Assembly (NCBI RefSeq): GCF_003350205.1
Contig: NZ_QLLC01000012.1
Location: 1-64,000 of the forward strand
Direction of reading: 5' to 3'
Length of the DNA: 64,000 bases
Source: Brevundimonas bullata
GTDB lineage: Bacteria > Pseudomonadota > Alphaproteobacteria > Caulobacterales > Caulobacteraceae
A program made the translations under genes and the position numbers. Below, one piece after another: positions 1 to 7,805 of this stretch. Below the pieces are notes generated by a model. That model saw nothing but the letters and a program-made list of their open reading frames with translations. It made no database searches and had not been told where the DNA came from. Positions within the stretch are counted from its first letter, which is position 1. Each line of letters starts with the position of its first letter.

Positions 1-2
1 TC

Positions 3-563
3 GATGTGCTGGCGGACCGGGGCTACTTCTCCGGCGAGGAAATCCTGGCCTGCGAAGCCTTGGGCGTGACGCCGTTCGTGCCCAAGCCGCTGACGTCAGG
101 CGCCAAGGCGAACGGCCGCTTCGGCAAGCAGGATTTCGTCTATCTGCCCGATCAGGACGTCTACCGATGCCCGGCCGGCTCCCTGCTTCCGTACCACATG
201 ACCGTCGTCGAAAGAGGCATGACGCTGCATCGGTACTGGGATCGGGCCAGTTGCACAGGCTGTAGCATCAAGGCTCAGTGCACGCCTGCGGTCGAACGAA
301 AGGTCACGCGGTGGGAGCATGAAGCGGTGATCGATGCCCTTCAAACCCGAATGGACCTGAGGCCCAGAGCCATGCGTGAACGGCGAAGCCTGGTCGAACA
401 CCCGTTCGGCACGATCAAAGCCTGGATGGGCCACACCCACTTCCTGATGAAGGGCCTGCCCAACGTGAAGACCGAGATCAGCCTCCACATCCTGGCCTAC
501 AACATGAAGCGGGTGATGGCGGTGCTGGGAACCAAGCCGCTGATGGAAGCCATCAGGGCCTGA
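3..563 (+). CDS. Transposase, IS1182-like DDE family (C-terminal part, cut by window edge)
   Basis: This is the C-terminal 186 residues or so of a DDE-type transposase that would cut and join the ends of its own element. The frame is open to the left edge, so the true start is missing. Visible family marks are an opening stretch ADRGYFSGEEI, a cysteine cluster (SCTGCSIKAQC, near residues 83-93) found in the insert of this transposase class, and the late block EHPFGTIKAWMG, whose Glu is probably the third acidic catalytic residue. The C-terminus NMKRVMAVLG is also typical. No frameshift or internal stop is seen in this part, so the copy may be intact. The family assignment is from recognition of these motifs, not from a search. 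Confidence 0.85.
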   Translation, partial: DVLADRGYFSGEEILACEALGVTPFVPKPLTSGAKANGRFGKQDFVYLPDQDVYRCPAGSLLPYHMTVVERGMTLHRYWDRASCTGCSIKAQCTPAVERKVTRWEHEAVIDALQTRMDLRPRAMRERRSLVEHPFGTIKAWMGHTHFLMKGLPNVKTEISLHILAYNMKRVMAVLGTKPLMEAIRA

Positions 564-616
564 GCAGGAGGCGCTCCGCACCTCGTCGCCACCTTCCGCC
601 CCGCCGTGGGTCCGCA

Positions 617-634
617 CGTTTTTACACAGCCTCA
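617..634 (-). repeat. Probable terminal inverted repeat of the insertion sequence
   Basis: Read on the minus strand this end is TGAGGCTGTGTAAAAACG. It marks the junction between the element and the truncated host gene, and its first three bases supply the in-frame stop codon of that gene. The partner repeat at the other end is outside the window, so the exact boundary could be off by a few bases. Confidence 0.55.
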
Positions 635-757
635 GTCGATGGCTGGAACAGCGCCATAGGCCTCTATCGGAGGCGTCTGCGCCCTGACCGCGCCTGTCGA
701 CAGGCCGACGACTGCGAAGACGACAAGCGCAATCGCCGCCGTGCGTGAACCCAACAT
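632..757 (-). pseudogene. Truncated N-terminus of a secreted S9-family (prolyl oligopeptidase-like) peptidase
   Basis: A 41-codon reading frame starts with ATG after a good ribosome binding site (GGGGGAG). It encodes a signal peptide with a hydrophobic core (AIALVVFAVVGLS) and a likely cleavage site after VRA. The mature part is PPIEAYGAVPAID, which resembles the opening of exported S9 prolyl-oligopeptidase-like hydrolases, where a PP-x-E-x-YG-x-LP phrase is followed by the beta-propeller. The frame stops exactly where the insertion-sequence end begins, with the TGA contributed by the element. I read it as a gene broken by the insertion. The remaining several hundred codons, if still present, lie to the left of the element, outside the window. 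The signal peptide is seen; the S9 identity rests on only about 13 mature residues. Confidence 0.6.
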
Positions 758-833
758 TTTGCGCGCTCCCCCGAACCGCCAAGATTAAAATCAGCGGTAT
801 CCGAGAAGCGCCTCGCACGCCAGTTGAGCCAAG

Positions 834-865
834 AAAAAAGCCCCGACCTTTCGGCCGGGGCTTTT
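834..865 (-). terminator. Rho-independent terminator of infC
   Basis: On the minus strand, 11 base pairs (AAGCCCCGGCC with GGTCGGGGCTT, including one G-U pair) close a GAAA tetraloop, followed by a run of T residues. It lies about 20 bases past the infC stop codon. Confidence 0.85.
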
Positions 866-886
866 CAGATAAGCGGTGGATCGCGC

Positions 887-1420
887 TTAGCGCGGCGCCA
901 GGATCATGATCATCTGGCGGCCTTCCATACGCGGGGCGTATTCGACCTTTGCGACTTCGTCGAAGTCGGCCTGGACCTTGTTGAGCAATTTCATGCCCAG
1001 TTCCGGGTGCGCCATTTCACGACCGCGGAAGCGCAGGGTCACTTTGACCTTGTCGCCCTCCTCGAAGAAGCGGTGCATCGACTTGGCCTTGACCTCGTAG
1101 TCATGGGTGTCGATGTTCGGACGGAGCTTGATTTCCTTGAGCTCGACGACCTTCTGGCGCTTGCGCGCCTCGGCCTTCTTCTTCTGCTCCTGGAAACGAT
1201 GCTTGCCGTAATCCAGGATCTTGCAGACCGGCGTCTCGGCGTTGCCGACGATCTGGACCAGATCCAGACCGGCCTCTTCGGCCGCTTCCAGCGCGGAAGA
1301 CAGCGGCATGACGCCCTGTTTCTCGCCGTGTTGGTCGATCAGCAGCACGCGTGTAGCGCGGATTTCCTGGTTGATGGGCGGCCCGTCTTTGACGGGCGGC
1401 GCTTGCATGGGACGGCGAAT
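887..1420 (-). CDS. infC: Translation initiation factor IF-3, with AUU start codon
   Basis: IF-3 binds the 30S subunit, checks the initiator tRNA and start codon, and prevents early 50S joining. The 177-residue protein shows the N-domain opening ([18 protein letters not shown]), the linker rich in Lys/Glu/Arg ([19 protein letters not shown]), and the C-domain motifs [12 protein letters not shown] and [17 protein letters not shown] start it at ATT (1420) rather than the first ATG (1408). An AAGGAAA ribosome binding site lies 8 bases before the ATT but 20 bases before the ATG, and the extra residues MRRP match the usual start of alphaproteobacterial IF-3. A rare AUU start is the known basis of infC autoregulation in enterobacteria. 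No rpmI-rplT follow it, so infC is monocistronic here, ending in a strong terminator. Confidence 0.95.
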   Translation of the reverse strand: MRRPMQAPPVKDGPPINQEIRATRVLLIDQHGEKQGVMPLSSALEAAEEAGLDLVQIVGNAETPVCKILDYGKHRFQEQKKKAEARKRQKVVELKEIKLRPNIDTHDYEVKAKSMHRFFEEGDKVKVTLRFRGREMAHPELGMKLLNKVQADFDEVAKVEYAPRMEGRQMIMILAPR

Positions 1421-1428
1421 GGGCGTCG

Positions 1429-1435
1429 TTTCCTT
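1429..1435 (-). promoter_or_regulatory. Ribosome binding site that selects the ATT start of infC
   Basis: The sequence AAGGAAA on the minus strand is 8 bases upstream of ATT and too far (20 bases) from the in-frame ATG. It is the main evidence for a non-canonical start codon. Confidence 0.7.
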
Positions 1436-1533
1436 ATGTGGTCAGAAGAGCAGGCGATAATCTCGCAGGGATCAGCGCGCGACGAGGGGCGGCGTTCCCG
1501 GCGGCGGGAATATGACGGCTGAAGCCCTGAAAT

Positions 1534-2547
1534 TCAAGGCTGGTCGGGGTTTGAGGCGTCGATGTAGGCGTCGTGCAGCGCCAGCACCCCTTCAAAGACA
1601 TGATCGACCGTCAAATCCTCGATCGGCGCGAACTGGCCGCGCGTCTCGTTGGAGGCGACCGTGCGCGTCTTTGGACCCCAGGGGCCATAGAGCCACCACT
1701 CGGTCGGCCCGAACAGGCCCAGGGTCGGTCGGCCCAGCGCCGCCGAGACGTGCATCAGCCCGGAGTCATTGCCCACGAACAGGGCGGCGCGGTCGATGGC
1801 CGCGGCCGAACAGAGGATGTCGCCCTTGCCCACGCAATCGATGGCGCGGTCGCCTGCCGCCTCCAGCGCCGGGGTCGCGGGCGGGCGGTCGCCGGGTCCG
1901 CCGACAGGCATGAAGCGCCAGCCGTCGAAGCGCGGCTCGGCCTTCAGCTTCTCGACCAACTGACCCCAGCGGTCGGCCGGCCAGGACTTGCCCGGCTGGT
2001 GGGCGATCGGCGCAAGAGCGATGATCGGCCCCGCGCCCGGCCCTGCGGCCAGTTGCGGGTCGATGACGGCGGCGGCCTCGGCGCGGGCCTGAGCGTCGAG
2101 CCAGATTTCGGGGGCCAGCGGCGTGGACGCCCCCATCAGGCGCGACACCATCTCGACCTTGCGCAGGCCGGTTTCCCAGCGGCGGCTATAGACGATGCGG
2201 CGCTTGGCCGGGATCAGCCAGGCCAGGGCCGAGCCGCGGATATCGACGACCATGTCCCATTTCACGCCGCGCACCTGCTTCCACAGATCGACCCAGTGTC
2301 CGGCGGCCTTCTTCTTGTCGAGGATGATGACCCGCTCGACGTTCGGCGCGGAGCGGAAGAAGGGGGCGGGCGGACGGCCGCAGGCCACGGTGATCTGCAC
2401 TCCCGGCAGCTGGCGCGCGATCTCGCGGATCACGCCGGAAGAGATGACGCAGTCGCCGATGCGGTTCGAACTGACGAAAAGGGCTTTGGGTGCGGACAAG
2501 CGGGGCCCTCGCGGCCTGTGAACAATCGCCGTCTCTGCTAAAGCCAT
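1534..2547 (-). CDS. Glycosyltransferase family 9 (ADP-heptose:LPS heptosyltransferase-like)
   Basis: The 337-residue protein resembles heptosyltransferases that transfer ADP-activated heptose to the lipopolysaccharide core at the inner face of the cytoplasmic membrane. The N-terminal Rossmann half begins ALFVSSNRIGDCVISSGVI, the usual acceptor-side loop of family 9. The C-terminal half carries the nucleotide-sugar site LFVGNDSGLMHVSAALG and LGLFGPTEWWLYGP. The start is uncertain. I chose the ATG at 2547; a TTG at about 2502 with a GAGGG upstream is a good alternative. Longer frames would run into the divergent hydrolase gene. The substrate is not determined by the sequence, and transfer to another surface glycan is possible. 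Confidence 0.85.
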   Translation of the reverse strand: MALAETAIVHRPRGPRLSAPKALFVSSNRIGDCVISSGVIREIARQLPGVQITVACGRPPAPFFRSAPNVERVIILDKKKAAGHWVDLWKQVRGVKWDMVVDIRGSALAWLIPAKRRIVYSRRWETGLRKVEMVSRLMGASTPLAPEIWLDAQARAEAAAVIDPQLAAGPGAGPIIALAPIAHQPGKSWPADRWGQLVEKLKAEPRFDGWRFMPVGGPGDRPPATPALEAAGDRAIDCVGKGDILCSAAAIDRAALFVGNDSGLMHVSAALGRPTLGLFGPTEWWLYGPWGPKTRTVASNETRGQFAPIEDLTVDHVFEGVLALHDAYIDASNPDQP

Positions 2548-2578
2548 TCCGCGCCGAATGACAGTCCGAGGAGCCACC

Positions 2579-3319
2579 ATGTCCGACTTCGAAACGCTCG
2601 CCCGCCTCGATGGCGAGACCCTGGCCTTCAAGGCGGTCGCGGGCGACGGGCCTACGGTCATCTGGATCGGCGGCTTCCGTTCGGACATGGAGGGGACCAA
2701 GGCGCTGGCCCTTGAGCAGGCGGCGCGCGAGCGCGGCTGGTCTTTCGTCCGCTACGACCATTTCGCCCACGGGCAGTCTTCGGGCGACTGGAAGCAGGCC
2801 ACGATCGGTCGCTGGCGCGAGGACGCCGTCGCCCTGATCGACAGCCTCGAAGGCCCGGTGATCCCGGTCGGCTCGTCGATGGGGGGCTGGGTCGCCCTGC
2901 TGGCGACCCTGGCGCGGCCCGAACGGATCAAGGGCGTGGTGCTGATCAATCCGGCCCAGGACTTCACCGAAAAACTGATGTGGCCCGGCCTGGCCGACCA
3001 CGAGCGTCAGGCCATCCTGCGCGAGGGCGAAACGGTCATCACCGAGGAGGGCCTGGGGTCCTACATACTGACCCGGCGGATGTTCGAGGAGGCGCGCGAC
3101 TGGCTCCTGCTGGACGGGATCATTGACATCAAGGCGCCGATCCATGTGCTGCAAGGGCGCGCCGACGACGTGGTGCCGTGGCGTCATCAGGTCGAACTGG
3201 TCGAGCGCCTGACCGGCGGCGACGTGCGCCTGGACCTGATCGAGGGCGGCGACCACCGGCTGTCTACGCCGCGCGATCTGGAACGTCTGGTGGAAGCGGT
3301 AGGGGCGATGCGGGGCTGA
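2579..3319 (+). CDS. Alpha/beta hydrolase (ABHD10-like serine esterase)
   Basis: This 246-residue cytoplasmic protein is a compact alpha/beta-fold hydrolase with no signal peptide. The nucleophile elbow is GSSMGGW with Ser100. The acid is probably Asp196 or Asp197 in QGRADDVVPW, and the catalytic His226 is in GGDHRLS. The overall phrase set (IWIGGFRSDMEGTKA, YDHFAHGQSSG) resembles the ABHD10 / palmitoyl-protein thioesterase-like subgroup, which cleaves acyl esters and thioesters. The start ATG follows GAGGAG at good spacing. It is divergent from the glycosyltransferase, sharing a short promoter region of about 30 bases. The natural substrate is unknown. Confidence 0.85.
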   Translation: MSDFETLARLDGETLAFKAVAGDGPTVIWIGGFRSDMEGTKALALEQAARERGWSFVRYDHFAHGQSSGDWKQATIGRWREDAVALIDSLEGPVIPVGSSMGGWVALLATLARPERIKGVVLINPAQDFTEKLMWPGLADHERQAILREGETVITEEGLGSYILTRRMFEEARDWLLLDGIIDIKAPIHVLQGRADDVVPWRHQVELVERLTGGDVRLDLIEGGDHRLSTPRDLERLVEAVGAMRG

Positions 3320-3329
3320 TCGCTTGCGT

Positions 3330-3463
3330 CTTTCCTCCCCATTTCATGGGGAGGTGGCGCGGACGCGAAGCGGACGTGACGGAGGGGGCGTCTCCACGGC
3401 AGGCGTTTGCGTCGCCCCCTCCACCGCTACGCGGTCCCCCTCCCCACAAAGTGGGGAGGAAAG
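3330..3463. repeat. Intergenic palindromic repeat, family 1 (copy 1 of 3)
   Basis: The element begins with TTTCCTCCCCATTTCATGGG and ends with a matching inverted arm (CCACAAAGTGGGGAGGAAA). Between them lie shorter inverted segments such as GGACGCGAAGCGGAC and CCGCTACGCGG. Related copies lie near 13.7 and 61.9 kb. It fills the convergent gap between the hydrolase gene and hslU. It has no coding potential that I trust. Confidence 0.8.
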
Positions 3464-3473
3464 GCTCAGATCG

Positions 3474-4778
3474 TCACAGAATAAACCGGCTCAGGTCGAT
3501 GTTCTTGGCCAGCTCGCCGACCTTTTCCCGCACCATCTCGCCGTCGAAGGTCAAGGTCTGGCCGGACAGGTCCGAGGCCTTGAAGCTGGTCTCCTCCAGC
3601 ACCCGTTCCATCACGGTCTGAAGCCGGCGCGCGCCGATGTTCTCGACGGTGTTGTTGGCGGCCACGGCGGCGTCGGCCATGGCCTCGACCGCATCATCCG
3701 TGAAGACCAGGGTGACGCCTTCCGTCTCCAACAGGGCCTGGTTCTGACGGATCAGATTGGCCTCGGGCTCGGTCAGGATGCGCTTGAAGTCGTCGCGGGT
3801 CAGGGCCTTCAACTCGACCCGGATCGGCAGGCGCCCTTGCAGTTCGGGCAACAGGTCTGACGGTTTGGCCACGTGGAAGGCGCCTGAGGCGATGAACAGG
3901 ACGTGGTCCGTCTTCACCGGCCCGTACTTGGTCGAAACGGTTGTGCCCTCGATCAGGGGCAGCAGGTCGCGCTGCACGCCTTCACGTGAAACATCAGCCC
4001 CGGAGGCGCCCTGACGCGCCGCCACCTTGTCGATCTCGTCGAGGAAGACGATGCCCTCGTTCTCGGCCAGCAGCAAAGCTTCCTTGGTCAGGCTTTCCTG
4101 ATCGAGCAGCTTGTCGCTTTCCTCGGTGGTCAGCGGGGCCATCGCTTCGGCCACGGTCAGCTTGACCGTCTTGGTGCGCCCGCCCCCCATCTTGCCCAGG
4201 AGGTCCGACAGGTTCAGCAGGCCGACGTTGCCGCCCCCTCCGCCCATGTCCAGCCCCTGCAAGGGCGAGGCCGTGTCGGCCAAGGCGATCTCGATCTCCT
4301 TGTCGTCCAGTTCGCCTGCGCGCAGCTTCTTCCTGAAGGCCTCGCGCGTTGCGGGCTGCGAGCCCGGCCCGACCAGGGCGTCCAGAATCCGCTCCTCGGC
4401 CGCGCCCTCAGCCCGCGCCTTGACGCCCGAGCGGCGCTTGTCGCGCACCATGACCAAGGCGCTCTCGACCAGGTCGCGCATGATCTGATCCACGTCGCGA
4501 CCGACGTAGCCGACCTCGGTGAACTTGGTGGCCTCGACCTTGAGGAAGGGCGAGCCGGCCAACTTGGCCAGACGCCGGGCGATCTCGGTCTTGCCGACCC
4601 CCGTGGGGCCGATCATCAGGATGTTCTTGGGCGTGACTTCGTCACGCAGATCTTCCGGCACGCGCTTGCGGCGCCAGCGGTTGCGCAGGGCCACAGCCAC
4701 GGCGCGCTTGGCGTCGTCCTGACCGACAATGTAGCGGTCCAGTTCGGAGACGATTTCGCGGGGAGACAGGTCGGTCAT
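3474..4778 (-). CDS. hslU: ATP-dependent protease ATPase subunit HslU
   Basis: HslU is the AAA+ unfoldase that forms a ring, unfolds protein substrates with ATP and feeds them to the HslV peptidase in the cytoplasm. The 434-residue protein has the Walker A motif GPTGVGKT (residues 57-64), Walker B IVFLDEID, the I-domain between them (about residues 110-240), the pore loop phrase [14 protein letters not shown], and the C-terminal sensor-2 region [16 protein letters not shown]. The last residues LSRFIL match the tail that docks into HslV. It is downstream of hslV with a 71-base gap that holds a structured repeat element. Length and motifs are complete. Confidence 0.98.
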   Translation of the reverse strand: MTDLSPREIVSELDRYIVGQDDAKRAVAVALRNRWRRKRVPEDLRDEVTPKNILMIGPTGVGKTEIARRLAKLAGSPFLKVEATKFTEVGYVGRDVDQIMRDLVESALVMVRDKRRSGVKARAEGAAEERILDALVGPGSQPATREAFRKKLRAGELDDKEIEIALADTASPLQGLDMGGGGGNVGLLNLSDLLGKMGGGRTKTVKLTVAEAMAPLTTEESDKLLDQESLTKEALLLAENEGIVFLDEIDKVAARQGASGADVSREGVQRDLLPLIEGTTVSTKYGPVKTDHVLFIASGAFHVAKPSDLLPELQGRLPIRVELKALTRDDFKRILTEPEANLIRQNQALLETEGVTLVFTDDAVEAMADAAVAANNTVENIGARRLQTVMERVLEETSFKASDLSGQTLTFDGEMVREKVGELAKNIDLSRFIL

Positions 4779-4807
4779 GGTTCAGACGGTCCAGAAATAC
4801 TCGGATA

Positions 4808-4852
4808 GGCGCTCAAGCAGCGAGCCGCCGCGCGGCGAGCGATAGCGCCCTA
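4808..4852 (-). repeat. Stop-proximal structured element, family 4 (copy A, after hslV)
   Basis: On the minus strand the hslV stop codon TAG is the first part of TAGGGCGCTATC. An imperfect inner hairpin with GCG loop follows, then the constant strand TGCTTG and AGCGCC. GGCGCT pairs with AGCGCC as an outer stem around the inner hairpin. The same layout recurs after mdh, after asd and beyond pnp with different stem sequences. It sits between hslV and hslU, so it could affect processing or relative expression. That role is inference. Confidence 0.75.
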
Positions 4853-5404
4853 CAAACTCTCGATGGTCAGATTGCCATTGGTGTAGACGCAGATCTCGGC
4901 GGCGATCTTCATCGCCTTGCGAGCGATCTGTTCAGCGTCCAGCCCGCTGTCTTCGTCGATCAGGGCGCGGGCGGCGGCGAGCGCGTAGTTGCCGCCCGAG
5001 CCGACAGCGGCCACGCCGTATTCCGGCTCCAGCACGTCGCCGACGCCGGTGACGGTCAGGATGGTGTCCTTGTCGGCGACCAGCAGCATGGCCTCCAGCC
5101 GACGCAGATAGCGGTCGGTGCGCCAGTCCTTGGCCAGTTCGACGCAGGCGCGGGCCAGCTGGTCGGGATACTGCTCCAGCTTGGCTTCCAGCCGCTCGAT
5201 CAGGGTCAGGGCGTCCGCCGTGGCCCCGGCGAAACCGGCCAGAACCTTGCCGCCGGCCAGGGTGCGCACCTTGCGCGCCGCGCCCTTGACGATGGTCGGT
5301 CCCATCGAGACCTGGCCGTCGCCGGCGATGACGGTGCGGCCGTTCTTGCGCACCGCCAGAATGGTGGTGCCGTGCCAGTCGGGGAAGCTGGAAGTCTGGG
5401 TCAT
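4850..5404 (-). CDS. hslV: ATP-dependent protease peptidase subunit HslV
   Basis: HslV is the threonine peptidase of the two-component HslUV protease. In the 184-residue product the N-terminal propeptide ends at HG, just before Thr13 ([10 protein letters not shown]), which becomes the catalytic Thr1 after autoprocessing. The proteasome-beta-like core follows, with [26 protein letters not shown] and [16 protein letters not shown]. The start is chosen to give the usual short propeptide. The ribosome binding site before it is weak, and longer upstream frames have no homologous look. It is the first gene of the hslV-hslU pair and divergent from the BLUF gene. Confidence 0.97.
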   Translation of the reverse strand: MTQTSSFPDWHGTTILAVRKNGRTVIAGDGQVSMGPTIVKGAARKVRTLAGGKVLAGFAGATADALTLIERLEAKLEQYPDQLARACVELAKDWRTDRYLRRLEAMLLVADKDTILTVTGVGDVLEPEYGVAAVGSGGNYALAAARALIDEDSGLDAEQIARKAMKIAAEICVYTNGNLTIESL

Positions 5405-5536
5405 GACGACCAGATGGCGAGGAATGAGCGCCCTCGCAAGACGCCGTCGCGCCGCAGCCGCTGGCTGTTTGTTAACCTCGTCCATGACAAGGGACGCTTC
5501 ACCTAGAGTTGCGTCGCCTCCAGTTCGAGTTCCGTC

Positions 5537-5947
5537 TTGCCCCTGCACCGCGTCATCTACGTCAGCGACGCCGTCGGCGCCGCCGGGACCAGCCTGTTGG
5601 CCATCGCCGAAATCCTGGGCGTTTCCGAACGCAATAATCGTCGCGACCATCTGACGGGGGTGCTGCTGGGCCACAACGGCCGCTTCCTTCAGGCGATCGA
5701 GGGCGCGCGGACGGATGTCGATCGCCTGATGGACCGCCTGCGACGCGACCCTCGCCACGTTAATCTGCGCCTGCTGTCCGACCAGCCGATCGCCGCGCGT
5801 ATGTTCGGCCACTGGGCCATGGGCCACGCCACGGCCACGCCGGCCATGCTGGCCCTGCTGAACGATGAAGACCTGTCAGCCATCAGCTCAGCCAAGGCCG
5901 AGGCGGTGCTGGCGGCCACGGCGGCGAGTCTGGCGGAACCGGCCTGA
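5537..5947 (+). CDS. Short BLUF-domain blue-light photoreceptor
   Basis: The protein is a stand-alone BLUF domain of 136 residues, which binds FAD and senses blue light through hydrogen-bond switching. The key residues are all present: Tyr8 (VIYVSDA), Asn34 (ERNNRRD), Gln52 (FLQAIEG) and the Trp93/Met95 pair (HWAMG). Spacing between Asn, Gln and Trp matches known short BLUF proteins. There is a two-residue insertion between Tyr8 and Asn34. No output domain is fused, so it must act by binding a partner, which is not identifiable here. The start codon is TTG, since no ATG precedes the conserved beta strand. Neighbours (hslV divergent, MoeB-like downstream) give no functional clue. Confidence 0.9.
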   Translation: MPLHRVIYVSDAVGAAGTSLLAIAEILGVSERNNRRDHLTGVLLGHNGRFLQAIEGARTDVDRLMDRLRRDPRHVNLRLLSDQPIAARMFGHWAMGHATATPAMLALLNDEDLSAISSAKAEAVLAATAASLAEPA

Positions 5948-5987
5948 TCCCGCGTCGCGGGCTGGCGTTCCCCTGACGACGCGCTAG

Positions 5988-6758
5988 ATGTCGGGGGTGA
6001 ACACGCCCTCTCCTCTCGCCCCCGTCCGCTTCTCCGATGAGGAAGTCGACCGCTACGCACGTCAACTGGTGCTGTCCGAGATCGGCGGCCCCGGCCAGCA
6101 GGCCTTGAAGCGCGCGCGGGTGCTGATCGTCGGCCTGGGCGGGGTCGGCGCGCCCGCCGCCCTCTATCTGGCCGCCGCCGGGGTTGGGACCCTGGGCCTG
6201 ATCGACCATGACGCGGTGGCCCTGTCCAACCTGCAGCGTCAGATCATCTTCACCACCGCCGACGCTCAGCGACCCAAGGTCGAGGCAGGCGCTGAGCATC
6301 TGGCCGCGCTCAATCCCCATGTCGCCGTCGAGCCCTTCGTCGAGCGTCTGACGCCGGCCAACGCCCCCGGCATTATCGAGCGCTTCGACCTGGTGCTGGA
6401 CGGCACAGACGATTTCGAGACGCGCTTCGCCGTCAACGCCGCCTGCGTCGCGACCGGCGTGCCGCTGGTGTCCGGGGCGCTGGGCCGCTGGAACGGTCAG
6501 GTCGGGGTCTTCACCGGCCAGCCCTGCTATCAATGCCTGGTGCCCGAAACCCCGCCCGACGCCGAGACCTGCGCCCGCGTCGGCGTCGTCGGCGCCCTGG
6601 CCGGCGTCATCGGCGCCATGGCGGCGCTGGAGGCGATCAAACTGATCACCGGGGCCGGCGAACCCCTGACCGCCCGCCTCATGCTCTACGACGGCCTGGC
6701 CGGAACCAGCCGGGTAGTGAAGATCGCCGCCGACCCGGCCTGTCCCGTCTGCGGATAG
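5988..6758 (+). CDS. MoeB/ThiF-family sulfur-carrier adenylyltransferase
   Basis: This 256-residue E1-like enzyme would adenylate the C-terminal glycine of a small sulfur carrier (MoaD or ThiS type) with ATP for molybdopterin or thiamine synthesis. The nucleotide-binding loop is GLGGVGAP, followed by DHDAVALSNLQRQIIF with the conserved Asn-Leu-x-Arg-Gln. The adenylation motif is DGTDDFETR, and zinc is held by CYQC and CPVC near the C-terminus. There is no C-terminal rhodanese domain. A start at GTG 5997 is possible, as neither start has a clear ribosome binding site. MoeB and ThiF cannot be separated from sequence alone, and no moa or thi genes are adjacent. Confidence 0.88.
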   Translation: MSGVNTPSPLAPVRFSDEEVDRYARQLVLSEIGGPGQQALKRARVLIVGLGGVGAPAALYLAAAGVGTLGLIDHDAVALSNLQRQIIFTTADAQRPKVEAGAEHLAALNPHVAVEPFVERLTPANAPGIIERFDLVLDGTDDFETRFAVNAACVATGVPLVSGALGRWNGQVGVFTGQPCYQCLVPETPPDAETCARVGVVGALAGVIGAMAALEAIKLITGAGEPLTARLMLYDGLAGTSRVVKIAADPACPVCG

Positions 6759-6765
6759 CTCCCGC

Positions 6766-7752
6766 CTAGAGCATGGCCGGGATGACCCGGTCGGGCGGAC
6801 GGTGGCCGTTCTGGTAGGTCATGATGTTGGCGATGACGCGGTCGCCCATGTCCTGACGGGCCTCGATGGTGGCCGAGCCGAGGTGGGGCAGCAGGACGAC
6901 GTTGGCGCGGCCCATCAGACCCGGATGCACCGCCGGTTCGTGCTCGAACACGTCCAGGCCGACGCCGAACAGGGCGCGGCGATCCAGGGCCTCGACCAGG
7001 GCCGCCTCGTCGATCAGTTCGCCGCGCGCGGTGTTGACGACAATGGCGTGGGGCTGAAGCCGGGCGATGCGTTCAGCGGACAACAGGTGATGCGTGTCCC
7101 TGGTGGCCGGGCAGTTCAGGGAGATGACGTCCATCCGGGCCAGCATCTGATCCAGATCGTCCCACCAGGTCGCGCCCAACTCCTCGGCGATCATGTCCGA
7201 GACGGGTTTGCGGTTGTGATAGTGGACCTGCATCCCAAAGGCCTTGGCGCGGCGGGCCAGGGCCTGGCCGATGCGGCCCATGCCGACGATGCCCAGCCGC
7301 TTGCCCCACAGCTTGCGTCCGCACATCCAGGTCGGGCTCCAGCCCTCGAACTGCCCGGCGGCGACGACATTGGCGCCTTCGACGATGCGGCGGCTGACGC
7401 CGAGGATCAGGCTCATGGTCAGGTCGGCCGTGTCCTCGGTCAGGACGCCCGGCGTATTGGTGACGATGATCCCCCGGCCCACGGCGGCGTCGATGTCGAT
7501 ATGGTCCACGCCCGCCCCGAAGTTGGCGATCATCTTTAGCTGATCGCCCGCGCCCGCAATCAGGTCGGCGTCCAGATGGTCGGTGATGGTCGGGATCAGG
7601 ACCTCGGCGCGCTGCAGGGCGGCGGCCAGATCGTCGCGCGACATGGGCTTGTCGGTCAGGTTCAGTTCGGCGTCGAACAGTTCGCGCAGACGTATTTCCA
7701 CCGCGTCCGGCAGGCGTCTGGTTAATACGACCTTAAGCTTGCGAGCGGACAT
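6766..7752 (-). CDS. D-2-hydroxyacid dehydrogenase (glyoxylate/hydroxypyruvate reductase type)
   Basis: The 328-residue NAD(P)-dependent enzyme would interconvert 2-oxo acids and D-2-hydroxy acids in the cytoplasm. It has the Rossmann motif GIVGMGRIGQ (near residue 154), Arg243 in NTARGELID which binds the substrate carboxylate, Glu272 in FEHEPA, and the catalytic His290 in LPHLGSAT. The residues after the glycine motif (YHNRK) suggest NADPH use, as in glyoxylate reductases. It converges with the MoeB-like gene (stops 8 bases apart) and is divergent from the SH3-domain gene. The exact substrate, glyoxylate or hydroxypyruvate or other, is inferred. Confidence 0.9.
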   Translation of the reverse strand: MSARKLKVVLTRRLPDAVEIRLRELFDAELNLTDKPMSRDDLAAALQRAEVLIPTITDHLDADLIAGAGDQLKMIANFGAGVDHIDIDAAVGRGIIVTNTPGVLTEDTADLTMSLILGVSRRIVEGANVVAAGQFEGWSPTWMCGRKLWGKRLGIVGMGRIGQALARRAKAFGMQVHYHNRKPVSDMIAEELGATWWDDLDQMLARMDVISLNCPATRDTHHLLSAERIARLQPHAIVVNTARGELIDEAALVEALDRRALFGVGLDVFEHEPAVHPGLMGRANVVLLPHLGSATIEARQDMGDRVIANIMTYQNGHRPPDRVIPAML

Positions 7753-7805
7753 AGGGAGCCTGGGTTTCGACGGGCAAAAGCGCCCGTACGGGACGTGTCG
7801 ATCCG

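Larger units (their letters stand above)
1..634 (+). mobile_element. Right-hand part of an IS1182-family-like insertion sequence
   Basis: The left edge of the window lies inside an insertion sequence. Visible are the 3' part of its transposase gene and about 70 bases of downstream sequence ending in a probable terminal inverted repeat. On the minus strand this end reads TGAGGCTGTGTAAAAACG from position 634, a phrase typical of elements of this class. The host sequence resumes immediately beyond it inside a broken gene. The left end, the length of the element and any target duplication lie outside the window, so family and boundary are inferred. Confidence 0.7.
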
